DNA from: Acipenser ruthenus
Lineage: Eukaryota; Chordata; Actinopteri; Acipenseriformes; Acipenseridae
Direction of reading: 5' to 3'
Assembly (NCBI RefSeq): GCF_902713425.1
Contig: NC_081211.1
Coordinates: forward strand, 12,060,264 to 12,124,263
DNA length: 64,000 bases
Shown: positions 32,816 to 45,528 of the stretch, one piece after another
Position numbering within the stretch: position 1 is the first letter of the stretch
Layout of the letters: each line of letters begins with the position of its first letter
Position numbers and translations under genes: made by a program
The notes under the pieces: generated by a model
Database searches by the model: none
What the model was told of the DNA's origin: nothing
The model's input: only the letters and a program-made list of their open reading frames with translations

Positions 32816-33435
32816 CTGGCAATTTTTGTACTTGTTATGGAATGCTAGAGTGCACAGCAAGCATGCCAAATGCATGGTAATGCCGACGCTCATACTAGGA
32901 AAACATTCATTATCACTAGCGTCATGGGAAACAGCCGTCAATAGGTGTTCGTAGCCAGCAGGGCTATGAAGCTGTCGGAAGTGTGTTTGATTCTCAGCTT
33001 TAAAAGTAAAGAAAACATAAAACAGTGCGATTTGCATTTATAATGTTCATTAATTGAAACGTAGGCATAAACACAGTTGTACTGGCTGGGAATCGTTTCG
33101 GTTCAAATTCTTGGAAAGCAGCTATGCTGAGCAATATATCACCAACGGGGGAAAGCTGGCAGTACTGAGTGACACAGAAGAAGGATTCTCTCAGCGCGTC
33201 TCCTCTGAATGCGCACTGGCACAAAGAGGCTTTGCTCATCTAATGACGTGGCGGAATGCAATAATGTATTGGGTTAATTTATCAACAAAAGAAACATAAA
33301 CAAAAGTGTATGTAATTATTTGTGAATAAACTGTCTTACTTATACGATGGGACCAGGAACTTACATCCGCAATTTAATGATCGGCCAACCACAAAGAGAC
33401 TTTGTCTTGACCAGTAATTTAAAAACATGCGGCAA

Positions 33436-33508
33436 TGGTTCTACTGGGGATAGCACCCAGGGCCTTCTGCGTGTAAAGCAGACGTGATAATCACTACACT
33501 ATGGAACC
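33436..33508 (-). pseudogene. tRNA-Val(TAC) relic, unit 8
   Basis: Consensus relic. Confidence 0.85.
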
Positions 33509-34027
33509 TAGGCAGAACTGTATCGGTGCTCCTACATTATTGTCTACATGCATCTCAAATAATTACAATGTCATTTATCAGACCCTTCGGCGTTGTCTTT
33601 AAAAATTAAACTTCCCAGACCGAACGCAGGCTAACATTAAATCAATGAATCTTAAATATTTTCTATAGCGCCCCATATGCGATTCACAAAATCTACTTAA
33701 AAACAAGACAATATCTCATTGTAAGCCTGGTCGAACAAAAGAAGTCTTCAGTGTAATTTTCAACAAAGAGTGCTTTCCACGATTTACGATGCTTTAGAGA
33801 GACGGAATATTGGAATTGGCAGCCGAGACTGGGGAATAAAACTGCCCGTGATCAAAGTGGGCAGAAAAGCTGCATATTTTCCATAAGGTATTTTTGAGGA
33901 AAGAAAAAGGTTCTCTCTGATTTGCAACGTTTCTATGGTTCGGCCCGGCCACTGCCGTGTGTCTGGTTAAAACGATGAGTTCAGTATTTTTTTCTTCTGC
34001 TTGGTAATTCAGTCTTGACGCAACTGT

Positions 34028-34099
34028 AGCAGAGTGGCGCAGCGGAAGCGTGCTGGTCCCATAACCCAGAGGTCGATGGATCGAAACCATCCTCTGCTA
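34028..34099 (+). tRNA. Initiator tRNA-Met(CAT) with broken G-C run, unit 8
   Basis: The anticodon stem reads CTGGT-CCCATAA-CCCAG. G31 to T breaks one of the three consecutive G-C pairs (29-41, 30-40, 31-39) that the ribosome uses to select initiator tRNA. Everything else is standard, so this copy might be made but initiate poorly. Confidence 0.9.
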
Positions 34100-35136
34100 G
34101 CTTGTTTTTCTTCTGTTAGCAAAGTAGTTTTTCTAAAATATAAACTGAACTGATTTGCAAATTCAAAAAATAAATTCATTAACAAAATAGAAAATATTTC
34201 GACTAGATGTATGTTTTCAATTTCTTCAAAAAGTAGTCTCAAGCACGTTGATTCAGTCGCTTTAAAATCCACCTCTATGTCCCGCTGCAGCAGCGCTGTG
34301 TGCTGTGGCTCGAGCTTGTTTGACGAGACAGGCAATGCAAAAATGATAAAACTTGCTTTTGTATCACACGACAAACTTAACGTATGCTTTAATGGCTTGG
34401 CTGTCTCAAGTTAGTTTGTATTGTTAATGTAACACCTCGTTTTTGCCCAGTCGTTGTATCACATGAATTGAGCTTGCCAGTTGGGGGTGACGGTCTGCCA
34501 ATACAAGTTAAGACTATATTTGCAAGGATCATTTCTAGAGTGAAACATGTTTTGAAGGGATTGGTCTCGGTATCCCCCAGGAGGAGCGGGAGTGTTTTCT
34601 TCTCAGCAACGAGCTGAAAATGAGTGTTGTTTTTGGGCACCTGCTCGCTGCTACTGATGACCACTCCAATCTTCAGTCGGTGGATTGTTGAAGGAAGGGG
34701 ACACATTCTGAGTGCGTATCTCATACTGGTAGAAACGCGGAAAAAAGAAACCATCAAGCCTAAAATTGTTCAGTTGTTTAAATCAATAAGGAAATTTCAA
34801 ATGGATCATTGCTAATGTTAAAACAATTTAAGAACACTTTAAATAGGGCTTGACTAATATAAAAATATAGGCATGTTATTTGCACTACGCAGGACTAGAT
34901 TGAGCTTAAAAAAAGGCATTACATCTGAAAATAACTTGTGTTTACCCCCACTTACAGGGAAAGCGTCAAACTTTGTATTCGTCCTCGTAACAGTGTTAGA
35001 AAATGTAAACAGCAGTTGGAGAATGCCGAAGTCGATCATCCTAGCATGTTAAATGAGGGCATTTCTCATGTAAGCCACATCCAGTAATAGATCGTTTGTA
35101 CTGTTCTCAATGGTCCGCATCCCAGCCTGAGACCAC

Positions 35137-35684
35137 GATCCAATTGTAAAACTTTACAATGCATTAGTAAGACCTTACCTAGAATATTGTGATCAGTTCT
35201 GATCACCTCTCTACAAAAAGGATATTGCTGCTCTAGAAAGAGTGCAAAGAAGAGCAACCAGAAATATCCCAGGTTTAAAAGGCATGTTGTATGCAGACAG
35301 GCTAAAAGAACTGAATCTATTCAGTCTTGAACAAAAAAGACTACGCGGCGATCTGATTCAGACATTCAACATCCTAAAAGGTAGAGACAATGTCGACCCA
35401 GGGGACTTCTTTTTTGACATGAAAAAAGAAACAAGGACCAGTGGTCACAAATGGAGATTACATAAAGGGGCATTCAAAACAGAAAATAGGAGGCACTTTT
35501 TTACACAGAGAATTGTGAGGGTCTGGAACCAACTCCCCAGTAATGTTGAAGCTGACACCCTGGGATCCTTCAAGAAGCTGCTTGATGAGAGTCTGGGATC
35601 AATAAGCTACTAACTACCAAACGAGCAAGATGGGCTGAATGGCCTCCTCTCGTTTGGAAACTTTCTTATGTTCTTATGTTCCTA
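35137..35684 (+). mobile_element. CR1-like LINE 3' end, unit 8
   Basis: Majority allele with a silent change (agtggtc). Confidence 0.85.
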
Positions 35685-36097
35685 TATCCTACTGTGCTTG
35701 TTAAGCCATAGCGTGAATCTTGAAAACGTCTTGTTTGTTTAACAAAGCCAGCAGTCACTTTATTGATCACCCTGTGGATTAAACGCTATTGGAACACAGA
35801 TGATTGTGTTGAAGATGTTAATAGACTTTCAATGTACGCGTTGTAGAGCTAAGCATTTGTTGAGGCAGTTCAAGCGCTGCACATTCAGGCAGCCGGTTGC
35901 AGTCTTTACCTGTTTCCTAGATGTTTGCCATTTGGTCTTACTCTGGAAGGAGTAGAACAAAAGCTAAACCATTTGTTGAGAACCGCATTTGGGAGAAAAC
36001 TTAAGTGTTTCAAAATGCATTTGTAAAGTGCATTTGTCTATTAGGTTGTTTATGGTGTGACAAAAAGAATGCTATCTCGAAAACGCAGTCCTGTCAA

Positions 36098-36170
36098 GCC
36101 GAAATAGCTCAGTTGGGAGAGCGTTAGACTGAAGATCTAAAGGTCCCTGGTTCGATCCCGGGTTTCGGCA
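36098..36170 (+). tRNA. tRNA-Phe(GAA), unit 8
   Basis: Standard array Phe sequence. Confidence 0.98.
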
Positions 36171-36305
36171 AACACCAAGACATTTTGTTTTGTTTTGTAT
36201 TATTTTGAACTAAAAACAGAGCACATTTTTTTCTTCATTGTAATTGGAGAAAATAACAACGTATTAGTGCCATTTTCTAATGTGATTAAGAAATTCAAAA
36301 AGCAT

Positions 36306-36337
36306 CGTCCCTGGGTGGGCTTGAACCACCAACCTTC

Positions 36338-36373
<36 letters not shown>

Positions 36374-36379
36374 AGAGAC
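36306..36379 (-). tRNA. tRNA-Asn(GTT), unit 8
   Basis: Majority sequence. The base just upstream of the gene on its strand differs (gagaccca instead of gagaccaa). Confidence 0.97.
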
Positions 36380-37321
36380 CCACCTGCTCGATCTCTAAAG
36401 CATACGGGAGTGATTAGCAAGGCGAGATGCTGCAGAACCTGATCGAGGGAGCAGAACTCAGCCGAACCTGAAACCACATCTAAGAAGAAAGCAACACGGG
36501 GCAGGAAAGTCTATGTAATCCATTATGGCAGCACAACATACGTCATTTTGTTAGATAACACACTGGGGGTCCAACACAGCAGTGTGTGTAAATAGCTACA
36601 ATGGAAACCAAATACTTACGGTTCAAATGGGAATCTTCATCAGATTTTAAGAACACATTTGACATACTTTACACTGCAAAGGAGGAAGGCAGGCAATGCA
36701 AATGAGGCGTGATCCATTGCTAAAAAAATACATTAAATCTCCCTTTGTGCTTCTCGGAAGACATACGACGGAGGGTGCACTGCACTTTTTCAGTTTGGGG
36801 AATGTTACAAATTAGCAGACTGTGCTTTAAAATACATATAGGGCGGGCTTCTCTGTTACAAAGAATTATCACACTTTGTATTTCTCTCCATGATGCATTG
36901 GGACAAAATACGTAGATTCATTAAAACTATTTGGAGAATGCGGGCATCGATCCCGCTACTTCTCGCTCCTTGTATTGTGGCAGCGATTCTCATAGGCTAC
37001 AATCGCTGCTTGATAAGAGCGATTCAGATTGTGCAATATTTTTTTTTTTTTTTATTGGCAATGTAGTTGCCATTTGCAAATTCAAAAATAAATTGAACAA
37101 TCAAAAATGATAATACTTGCTTTTGTATCACACGACAATCTTAAGGTATGCTTTAACGGCTAGGCTGTCTCAAGTTAGTTTGTATTGTTAATACCATACC
37201 TCTGTTTGATCGCTATACAATCAATATGTTGTGTAGGCTAAATTGTATAAATAAACGCCCGGAAACATTCAAATCCAAACACGTTAAAAGATGAAATAGT
37301 GTGGAATAGAAACAAAGAATT

Positions 37322-37393
37322 TGACCTCGACGTGATTTGAACACGTAACCTTCTGATCTGGAGTCAGAGGCGCTACCGTTGCGCCACGAAGTC
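37322..37393 (-). tRNA. tRNA-Trp(CCA), unit 9
   Basis: Identical to the unit 1 gene. Confidence 0.96.
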
Positions 37394-38013
37394 CTGGCAA
37401 TTTTTGTACTTGTTATGGAATGCTAGAGTGCACAGCAAGCATGCCAAACGCATGGTAATGCCGACGCTCATACTAGGAAAACATTCATTATCACTAGCGT
37501 CATGGGAAACAGCCGTCAATAGGTGTTCGTAGCCAGCAGGGCTATGAAGCTGTCGGAAGTGTGTTTGATTCTCAGCTTTAAAAGTAAAGAAAACATAAAA
37601 CAGTGTGATTTGCATTTATAATGTTCATTAATTGAAACGTAGGCATAAACACAGTTGTACTGGCTGGGAATCGTTTCGGTTCAAATTCTTGGAAAGCAGC
37701 TATGCTGAGCAATATATCACCAACGGGGGAAAGCTGGCAGTACTGAGTGACACAGAAGAAGGATTCTCTCAGCGCGTCTCCTCTGAATGCGCACTGGCAC
37801 AAAGAGGCTTTGCTCATCTAATGACGTGGCGGAATGCAATAATGTATTGGGTTAATTTATCAACAAAAGAAACATAAACAAAAGTGTATGTAATTATTTG
37901 TGAATAAACTGTCTTACTTATACGATGGGACCAGGAACTTACATCCGCAATTTAATGATCGGCCAACCACAAAGAGACTTTGTCTTGACCAGTAATTTAA
38001 AAACATGCGGCAA

Positions 38014-38086
38014 TGGTTCTACTGGGGATAGCACCCAGGGCCTTCTGCGTGTAAAGCAGACGTGATAATCACTACACTATGGAACC
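38014..38086 (-). pseudogene. tRNA-Val(TAC) relic, unit 9
   Basis: Consensus relic. Confidence 0.85.
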
Positions 38087-38605
38087 TAGGCAGAACTGTG
38101 TCGGTGCTCCTACATTATTGTCTACATGCATCTCAAATAATTACAATGTCATTTATCAGACCCTTCGGCGTTGTCTTTAAAAATTAAACTTCCCAGACCG
38201 AACGCAGGCTAACATTAAATCAATGAATCTTAAATATTTTCTATAGCGCCCCATATGCGATTCACAAAATCTACTTAAAAACAAGACAATATCTCATTGT
38301 AAGCCTGGTCGAACAAAAGAAGTCTTCAGTGTAATTTTCAACAAAGAGTGCTTTCCACGATTTACGATGCTTTAGAGAGACGGAATATTGGAATTGGCAG
38401 CCGAGACTGGGGAATAAAACTGCCCGTGATCAAAGTGGGCAGAAAAGCTGCATATTTTCCATAAGGTATTTTTGAGGAAAGAAAACGGTTCTCTCTGATT
38501 TGCAACGTTTCTATGGTTCGGCCCGGCCACTGCCGTGTGTCTGGTTAAAACGATGAGTTCAGTTTTTTTTTCTTCTGCTTGGTAATTCAGTCTTGAGGCA
38601 ACTGT

Positions 38606-38677
38606 AGCAGAGTGGCGCAGCGGAAGTGTGCTGGGCCCATAACCCAGAGGTCGATGGATCGAAACCATCTTCTGCTA
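38606..38677 (+). tRNA. Initiator tRNA-Met(CAT), variant, unit 9
   Basis: C23 to T (G12-T23 wobble, shared with unit 10) and C66 to T (G7-T66 wobble, private). Anticodon stem and T-loop are standard. Likely functional. Confidence 0.93.
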
Positions 38678-39713
38678 GCTTGTTTTTCTTCTGTTAGCAA
38701 AGTAGTTTTTCTAAAATATAAACTGAACTTATTTGCAAATTCAAAAAATAAATTCATTAACAAAATAGAAAATATTTCGACTAGATGTATGTTTTCAATT
38801 TCTTCAAAAAGTAGTCTCAAGCTCGTTGATTCAGTCGCTTTAAAATCCACCTCTATGTCCCGCTGCAGCAGCGCTGTGTGCTGTGGCTCGAGCTTGTTTG
38901 ACGAGACAGGCAATGCAAAAATGATAAAACTTGCTTTTGTATCACACGACAAACTTAACGTATGCTTTAACGGCTTGGCTGTCTCAAGTTAGTTTGTATT
39001 GTTAATGTAACACCTCGTTTTTGCCCAGTCGTTGTATCACATGAATTGAGCTTGCCAGTTGGGGGTGACGGTCTGCCAATACAAGTTAAGACTATATTTG
39101 CAAGGATCATTTCTAGAGTGAAACATGTTTTGAAGGGATTGGTCTCGGTATCCCCCAGGAGGAGCGGGAGTCTTTTCTTCTCAGCAACGAGCTGACAATG
39201 AGTGTTGTTTTTGGGCACCTGCTCGCTGCTACTGATGACCACTCCAATCTTCAGTCGGTGGATTGTTGAAGGAAGGGGACACATTCTGAGTGCGTATCTC
39301 ATACTGGTAGAAACGCGGAAAAAAGAAACCATCAAGCCTAAAATTGTTCAGTTGTTTAAATCAATAAGCAAATTTCAAATGGATCATTGCTAATGTTAAA
39401 ACAATTTAAGAACACTTTAAATAGGGCTTGACTAATATAAAAATATAGGCATGTTATTTGCACTACGCAGGACTAGATTGAGCTTAAAAAAGGCATTACA
39501 TCTGAAAATAACTTGTGTTTACCCCCACTTACAAGGAAAGCGTCAAACTTTGTATTCGTCCTCGTAACAGTGTTAGAAAATGTAAACAGCAGTTGGAGAA
39601 TGCCGAATTCGATCATCCTAGCATGTTAAACGAGGGCATTTCTCTTGTAAGCCACATCCAGTAATAGATCGTTTGTACTGTTCTCAATGGTCCGCATCCC
39701 AGCCTGAGACCAC

Positions 39714-40261
39714 GATCCAATTGTAAAACTTTACAATGCATTAGTAAGACCTTACCTAGAATATTGTGATCAGTTCTGATCACCTCTCTACAAAAAGGAT
39801 ATTGCTGCTCTAGAAAGAGTGCAAAGAAGAGCAACCAGAAATATCCCAGGTTTAAAAGGCATGTTGTATGCAGACAGGCTAAAAGAACTGAATCTATTCA
39901 GTCTTGAACAAAAAAGACTACGCGGCGATCTGATTCAGACATTCAACATCCTAAAAGGTAGAGACAATGTCGACCCAGGGGACTTCTTTTTTGACATGAA
40001 AAAAGAAACAAGGACCAGCGGTCACAAATGGAGATTACATAAAGGGGCATTCAAAACAGAAAATAGGAGGCACTTTTTTACACAGAGAATTGTGAGGGTC
40101 TGGAACCAACTCCCCAGTAATGTTGAAGCTGACACCCTGGGATCCTTCAAGAAGCTGCTTGATGAGAGTCTGGGATCAATAAGCTACTAACTACCAAACG
40201 AGCAAGATGGGCTGAATGGCCTCCTCTCGTTTGGAAACTTTCTTATGTTCTTATGTTCCTA
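39714..40261 (+). mobile_element. CR1-like LINE 3' end, unit 9
   Basis: Majority allele. Confidence 0.85.
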
Positions 40262-40675
40262 TATCCTATTGTGCTTGTTAAGCCATAGCGTGAATCTTGA
40301 AAACGTCTTGTTTGTTTAACAAAGCCAGCAGTCACTTTATTGATCACCCTGTGGATTAAACGCTATTGGAACACAGATGATTGTGTTGAAGATGTTAATA
40401 GACTTTCAATGTACGCGTTGTAGAGCTAAGCCTTTTGTTGAGGCAGTTCAAGCGCTGCACATTCAGGCAGCCGGTTGCAGTCTTTACCTGTTTCCTAGAT
40501 GTTTGCCATTTGGTCTTACTCTGGAAGGAGTAGAAAAAAAGCTAAACCATTTGTTGAGAACCGCATTTGGGAGAAAACTTAAGTGTTTCAAAATGCATTT
40601 GTAAAGTGCATTTGTCTATTAGGTTGTTTATGGTGTGACAAAAAGAATGCTATCTCGAAAACGCAGTCCTGTCAA

Positions 40676-40748
40676 GCCGAAATAGCGCAGTTGGGAGAGC
40701 GTTAGACTGAAGATCTAAAGGTCCCTGGTTCGATCCCGGGTTTCGGCA
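40676..40748 (+). tRNA. tRNA-Phe(GAA), A-box variant, unit 9
   Basis: T12 to G (tagcgcag) leaves G12 facing A23 in the D-stem and alters the A box core. The change is shared with unit 10. The anticodon and T arms are standard. Confidence 0.9.
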
Positions 40749-40883
40749 AACACCAAGACATTTTGTTTTGTTTTGTATTATTTTGAACTAAAAACAGAGC
40801 ACATTTTTTTCTTCATTGTAATTGGAGGAAATAACAACGTATTAGTGCCATTTTCTAATGTGATTAAGAAATTCAAAAAGCAT

Positions 40884-40915
40884 CGTCCCTGGGTGGGCTT
40901 GAACCACCAACCTTC

Positions 40916-40951
<36 letters not shown>

Positions 40952-40957
40952 AGAGAC
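40884..40957 (-). tRNA. tRNA-Asn(GTT), unit 9
   Basis: Majority sequence, full stems. Confidence 0.97.
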
Positions 40958-41898
40958 CAACCTGCTCGACCTCTAAAGCATACGGGAGTGATTAGCAAGG
41001 CGAGATGCTGCAGAACCTGATCGAGGGAGCAGAACTCAGCCGAACCTGAAACCACATCTAAGAAGAAAGCAACACGGGGCAGGAAAGTCTATGTAATCCA
41101 TTATGGCAGCACAACATACGTCATTTTGTTAGATAACACACTGGGGGTCCAACACAGCAGTGTGTGTAAATAGCTACAATGGAAACCAAATACTTACGGT
41201 TCAAATGGGAATCTTCATCAGATTTTAAGAACACATTTGACATACTTTACACTGCAAAGTAGGAAGGCAGGCAATGCAAATGAGGCGTGATCCATTGCTA
41301 AAAAAATACATTAAATCTCCCTTTGTGCTTCTCGGAAGACATACGACGGAGGGCGCACTGCACTTTTTCAGTTTGGGGAATGTTACAAATTAGCAGACTG
41401 TGCTTTAAAATACATATAGGGCGGGCTTCTCTGTTACAAAGAATTATCACACTTTGTATTTCTCTCCATGATGCATTGGGACAAAATACGTAGATTCATT
41501 AAAACTATTTGGAGAATGCCGGCATCGATCCCGCTACTTCTCGCTCCTTGTATTGTGGCAGCGATTCTCATAGGCTACAATCGCTGCTTGATAAGAGCGA
41601 TTCAGATTGTTCAATATTTTTTTTTTTTTTATTGGCAATGTAGTTGCCATTTGCAAATTCAAAAATAAATTGAACAATCAAAAATGATAATACTTGCTTT
41701 TGTATCACACGACAATCTTAAGGTATGCTTTAACGGCTAGGCTGTCTCAAGTTAGTTTGTATTGTTAATACCATACCTCTGTTTGATCGCTATACAATCA
41801 ATATGTTGTGTAGGCTAAATTGTATAAATAAACGCCCGGAAACATTCAAATCCAAACACGTTAAAAGATGAAATAGTGTGGAATAGAAACAAAGAATT

Positions 41899-41970
41899 TG
41901 ACCTCTTCGTGATTTGAACACATAACCCTCTGATCTGGAGTCAGAGGCGCTACCGTTGTGCCACGAAGTC
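41899..41970 (-). tRNA. tRNA-Trp(CCA), variant, unit 10
   Basis: About five changes: the junction of T-stem and acceptor reads ACGAAGAGG instead of ACGTCGAGG (mismatches at 49-65 and 7-66), plus one change in the T-stem, one at the anticodon-variable junction and one in the D-arm (CACAAC). The anticodon CCA and T-loop TTCAAAT are kept. Probably impaired. Confidence 0.75.
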
Positions 41971-42590
41971 CTGGCAATTTTTGTACTTGTTATGGAATGC
42001 TAGAGTGCACAGCAAGCATGCCAAACGCATGGTAATGCCGACGCTCATACTAGGAAAACATTCATTATCACTAGCGTCATGGGAAACAGCCGTCAATAGG
42101 TGTTCGTAGCCAGCAGGGCTATGAAGCTGTCGGAAGTGTGTTTGATTCTCAGCTTTAAAAGTAAAGAAAACATAAAACAGTGTGATTTGCATTTATAATG
42201 TTCATTAATTGAAACGTAGGCATAAACACAGTTGTATTGGCTGGGAATCGTTTCGGTTCAAATTCTTGGAAAGCAGCTATGCTGAGCAATATATCACCAA
42301 CGGGGGAAAGCTGGCAGTACTGAGTGACACAGAAGAAGGATTCTCTCAGCGCGTCTCCTCTGAATGCGCACTGGCACAAAGAGGCTTTGCTCATCTAATG
42401 ACGTGGCGGAATGCAATAATGTATTGGGTTAATTTATCAACAAAAGAAACATAAACAAAAGTGTATGTAATTATTTGTGAATAAACTGTCTTACTTATAC
42501 GATGGGACCAGGAACTTACATCCGCAATTTAATGATCGGCCAACCACAAAGAGACTTTGTCTTGACCAGTAATTTAAAAACATGCGGCAA

Positions 42591-42663
42591 TGGTTCTACT
42601 GGGGATAGCACCCAGGGCCTTCTGCGTGTAAAGCAGACGTGATAATCACTACACTATGGAACC
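42591..42663 (-). pseudogene. tRNA-Val(TAC) relic, unit 10
   Basis: Consensus relic. Confidence 0.85.
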
Positions 42664-43182
42664 TAGGCAGAACTGTGTCGGTGCTCCTACATTATTGTCT
42701 ACATGCATCTCAAATAATTACAATGTCATTTATCAGACCCTTCGGCGTTGTCTTTAAAAATTAAACTTCCCAGACCGAACGCAGGCTAACATTAAATTAA
42801 TGAATCTTAAATATTTTCTATAGAGCCCCATATGCGATTCACAAAATCTACTTAAAAACAAGACAATATCTCATTGTAAGCCTGGTCGAACAAAAGAAGT
42901 CTTCAGTGTAATTTTCAACAAAGAGTGCTTTCCACGATTTACGATGCTTTAGAGAGACGGAATATTGGAATTGGCAGCCGAGACTGGGGAATAAAACTGC
43001 CCGTGATCAAAGTGGGCAGAAAAGCTGCATATTTTCCATAAGGTATTTTTGAGGAAAGAAAACGGTTCTCTCTGATTTGCAACGTTTCTATGGTTCGGCC
43101 CGGCCACTGCCGTGTGTCTGGTTAAAACGATGAGTTCAGTTTTTTTTTCTTCTGCTTGGTAATTCAGTCTTGAGGCAACTGT

Positions 43183-43254
43183 AGCAGAGTGGCGCAGCGG
43201 AAGTGTGCTGGGCCCATAACCCAGAGGTCGATGGATCGAAACCATCCTCTGCTA
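43183..43254 (+). tRNA. Initiator tRNA-Met(CAT), variant, unit 10
   Basis: C23 to T (G12-T23 wobble), shared with unit 9. Otherwise standard. Confidence 0.95.
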
Positions 43255-44284
43255 GCTTGTTTTTCTTCTGTTAGCAAAGTAGTTTTTCTAAAATATAAAC
43301 TGAACTTATTTGCAAATTCAAAAAATAAATTCATTAACAAAATAGAAAATATTTCGACTAGATGTATGTTTTCAATTTCTTCAAAAAGTAGTCTCAAGCT
43401 CGTTGATTCAGTCGCTTTAAAATCCACCTCTATGTCCCGCTGCAGCAGCGCTGTGTGCTGTGGCTCGAGCTTGTTTGACGAGACAGGCAATGCAAAAATG
43501 ATAAAACTTGCTTTTGTATCACACGACAAACTTAACGTATGCTTTAACGGCTTGGCTGTCTCAAGTTAGTTTGTATTGTTAATGTAACACCTCGTTTTTG
43601 CCCAGTCGTTGTATCACATGAATTGAGCTTGCCAGTTGGGGGTGACGGTCTGCCAATACAAGTTAAGACTATATTTGCAAGGATCATTTCTAGAGTGAAA
43701 CATGTTTTGAAGGGATTGGTCTCGGTATCCCCCAGGAGGAGCGGGAGTCTTTTCTTCTCAGCAACGAGCTGACAATGAGTGTTGTTTTTGGGCACCTGCT
43801 CGCTGCTACTGATGACCACTCCAATCTTCAGTCGGTGGATTGTTGAAGGAAGGGGACACATTCTGAGTGCGTATTTCATACTGGTAGAAACGCGGAAAAA
43901 AGAAACCATCAAGCCTAAAATTGTTCAGTTGTTTAAATCAATAAGCAAATTTCAAATGGATCATTGCTAATGTTAAAACAATTTAAGAACACTTTAAATA
44001 GGGCTTGACTAATATAAAAATATAGGCATGTTATTTGCACTACGCAGGACTAGATTGAGCTTAAAAAAGGCATTACATCTGAAAATAACTTGTGTTTACC
44101 CCCACTTACAAGGAAAGCGTCAAACTTTGTATTCGTCCTCGTAACAGTGTTAGAAAATGTAAACAGCAGTTGGAGAATGCCGAAGTCGATCATCCTAGCA
44201 TGTTAAACGAGGGCATTTCTCTTGTAAGCCACATCCAGTAATAGATCGTTTGTACTGTTCTCAATGGTCCCAGCCTGAGACCAC

Positions 44285-44832
44285 GATCCAATTGTAAAAC
44301 TTTACAATGCATTAGTAAGACCTTACCTAGAATATTGTGATCAGTTCTGATCACCTCTCTACAAAAAGGATATTGCTGCTCTAGAAAGAGTGCAAAGAAG
44401 AGCAACCAGAAATATCCCAGGTTTAAAAGGCATGTTGTATGCAGACAGGCTAAAAGAACTGAATCTATTCAGTCTTGAACAAAAAAGACTACGCGGCGAT
44501 CTGATTCAGACAATCAACATCCTAAAAGGTAGAGACAATGTCGACCCAGGGGACTTCTTTTTTGACATGAAAAAAGAAACAAGGACCAGCGGTCACAAAT
44601 GGAGATTACATAAAGGGGCATTCAAAACAGAAAATAGGAGGCACTTTTTTACACAGAGAATTGTGAGGGTCTGGAACCAACTCCCCAGTAATGTTGAAGC
44701 TGACACCCTGGGATCCTTCAAGAAGCTGCTTGATGAGAGTCTGGGATCAATAAGCTACTAACTACCAAACGAGCAAGATGGGCTGAATGGCCTCCTCTCG
44801 TTTGGAAACTTTCTTATGTTCTTATGTTCCTA
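44285..44832 (+). mobile_element. CR1-like LINE 3' end, unit 10
   Basis: Majority allele with Phe to Ile (QTINIL). A 6 bp loss lies just upstream, near 44267. Confidence 0.85.
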
Positions 44833-45246
44833 TATCCTATTGTGCTTGTTAAGCCATAGCGTGAATCTTGAAAACGTCTTGTTTGTTTAACAAAGCCAGC
44901 AGTCACTTTATTGATCACCCTGTGGATTAAACGCTATTGGAACACAGATGATTGTGTTGAAGATGTTAATAGACTTTCAATGTACGCGTTGTAGAGCTAA
45001 GCCTTTTGTTGAGGCAGTTCAAGCGCTGCACATTCAGGCAGCCGGTTGCAGTCTTTACCTGTTTCCTAGATGTTTGCCATTTGGTCTTACTCTGGAAGGA
45101 GTAGAAAAAAAGCTAAACCATTTGTTGAGAACCGCATTTGGGAGAAAACTTAAGTGTTTCAAAATGCATTTGTAAAGTGCATTTGTCTATTAGGTTGTTT
45201 ATGGTGTGACAAAAAGAATGCTATCTCGAAAACGCAGTCCTGTCAA

Positions 45247-45319
45247 GCCGAAATAGCGCAGTTGGGAGAGCGTTAGACTGAAGATCTAAAGGTCCCTGGT
45301 TCGATCCCGGGTTTCGGCA
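45247..45319 (+). tRNA. tRNA-Phe(GAA), A-box variant, unit 10
   Basis: Same T12-to-G change as unit 9. Confidence 0.9.
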
Positions 45320-45454
45320 AACACCAAGACATTTTGTTTTGTTTTGTATTATTTTGAACTAAAAACAGAGCACATTTTTTTCTTCATTGTAATTGGAGGA
45401 AATAACAACGTATTAGTGCCATTTTCTAATGTGATTAAGAAATTCAAAAAGCAT

Positions 45455-45486
45455 CGTCCCTGGGTGGGCTTGAACCACCAACCTTC

Positions 45487-45522
<36 letters not shown>

Positions 45523-45528
45523 AGAGAC
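45455..45528 (-). tRNA. tRNA-Asn(GTT), unit 10
   Basis: Majority sequence, full stems. Confidence 0.97.

Larger units (their letters stand above)
32048..36622. repeat. Array unit 8
   Basis: Private changes: three substitutions in Trp, G31 to T in the initiator Met anticodon stem, and ggtatg instead of ggcaatg near 32480. It shares gtagaacaaaagc near 35955 with units 13 and 14. Confidence 0.97.
36623..41200. repeat. Array unit 9
   Basis: From the Trp gene onward this copy matches unit 10 in many private changes: gtgtgatttgc near 37605, iMet gaagtgtgct, ctcttgtaagcc near 39642, taagccttttgttg near 40427 and Phe tagcgcag. The two look like products of a recent duplication. Confidence 0.97.
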
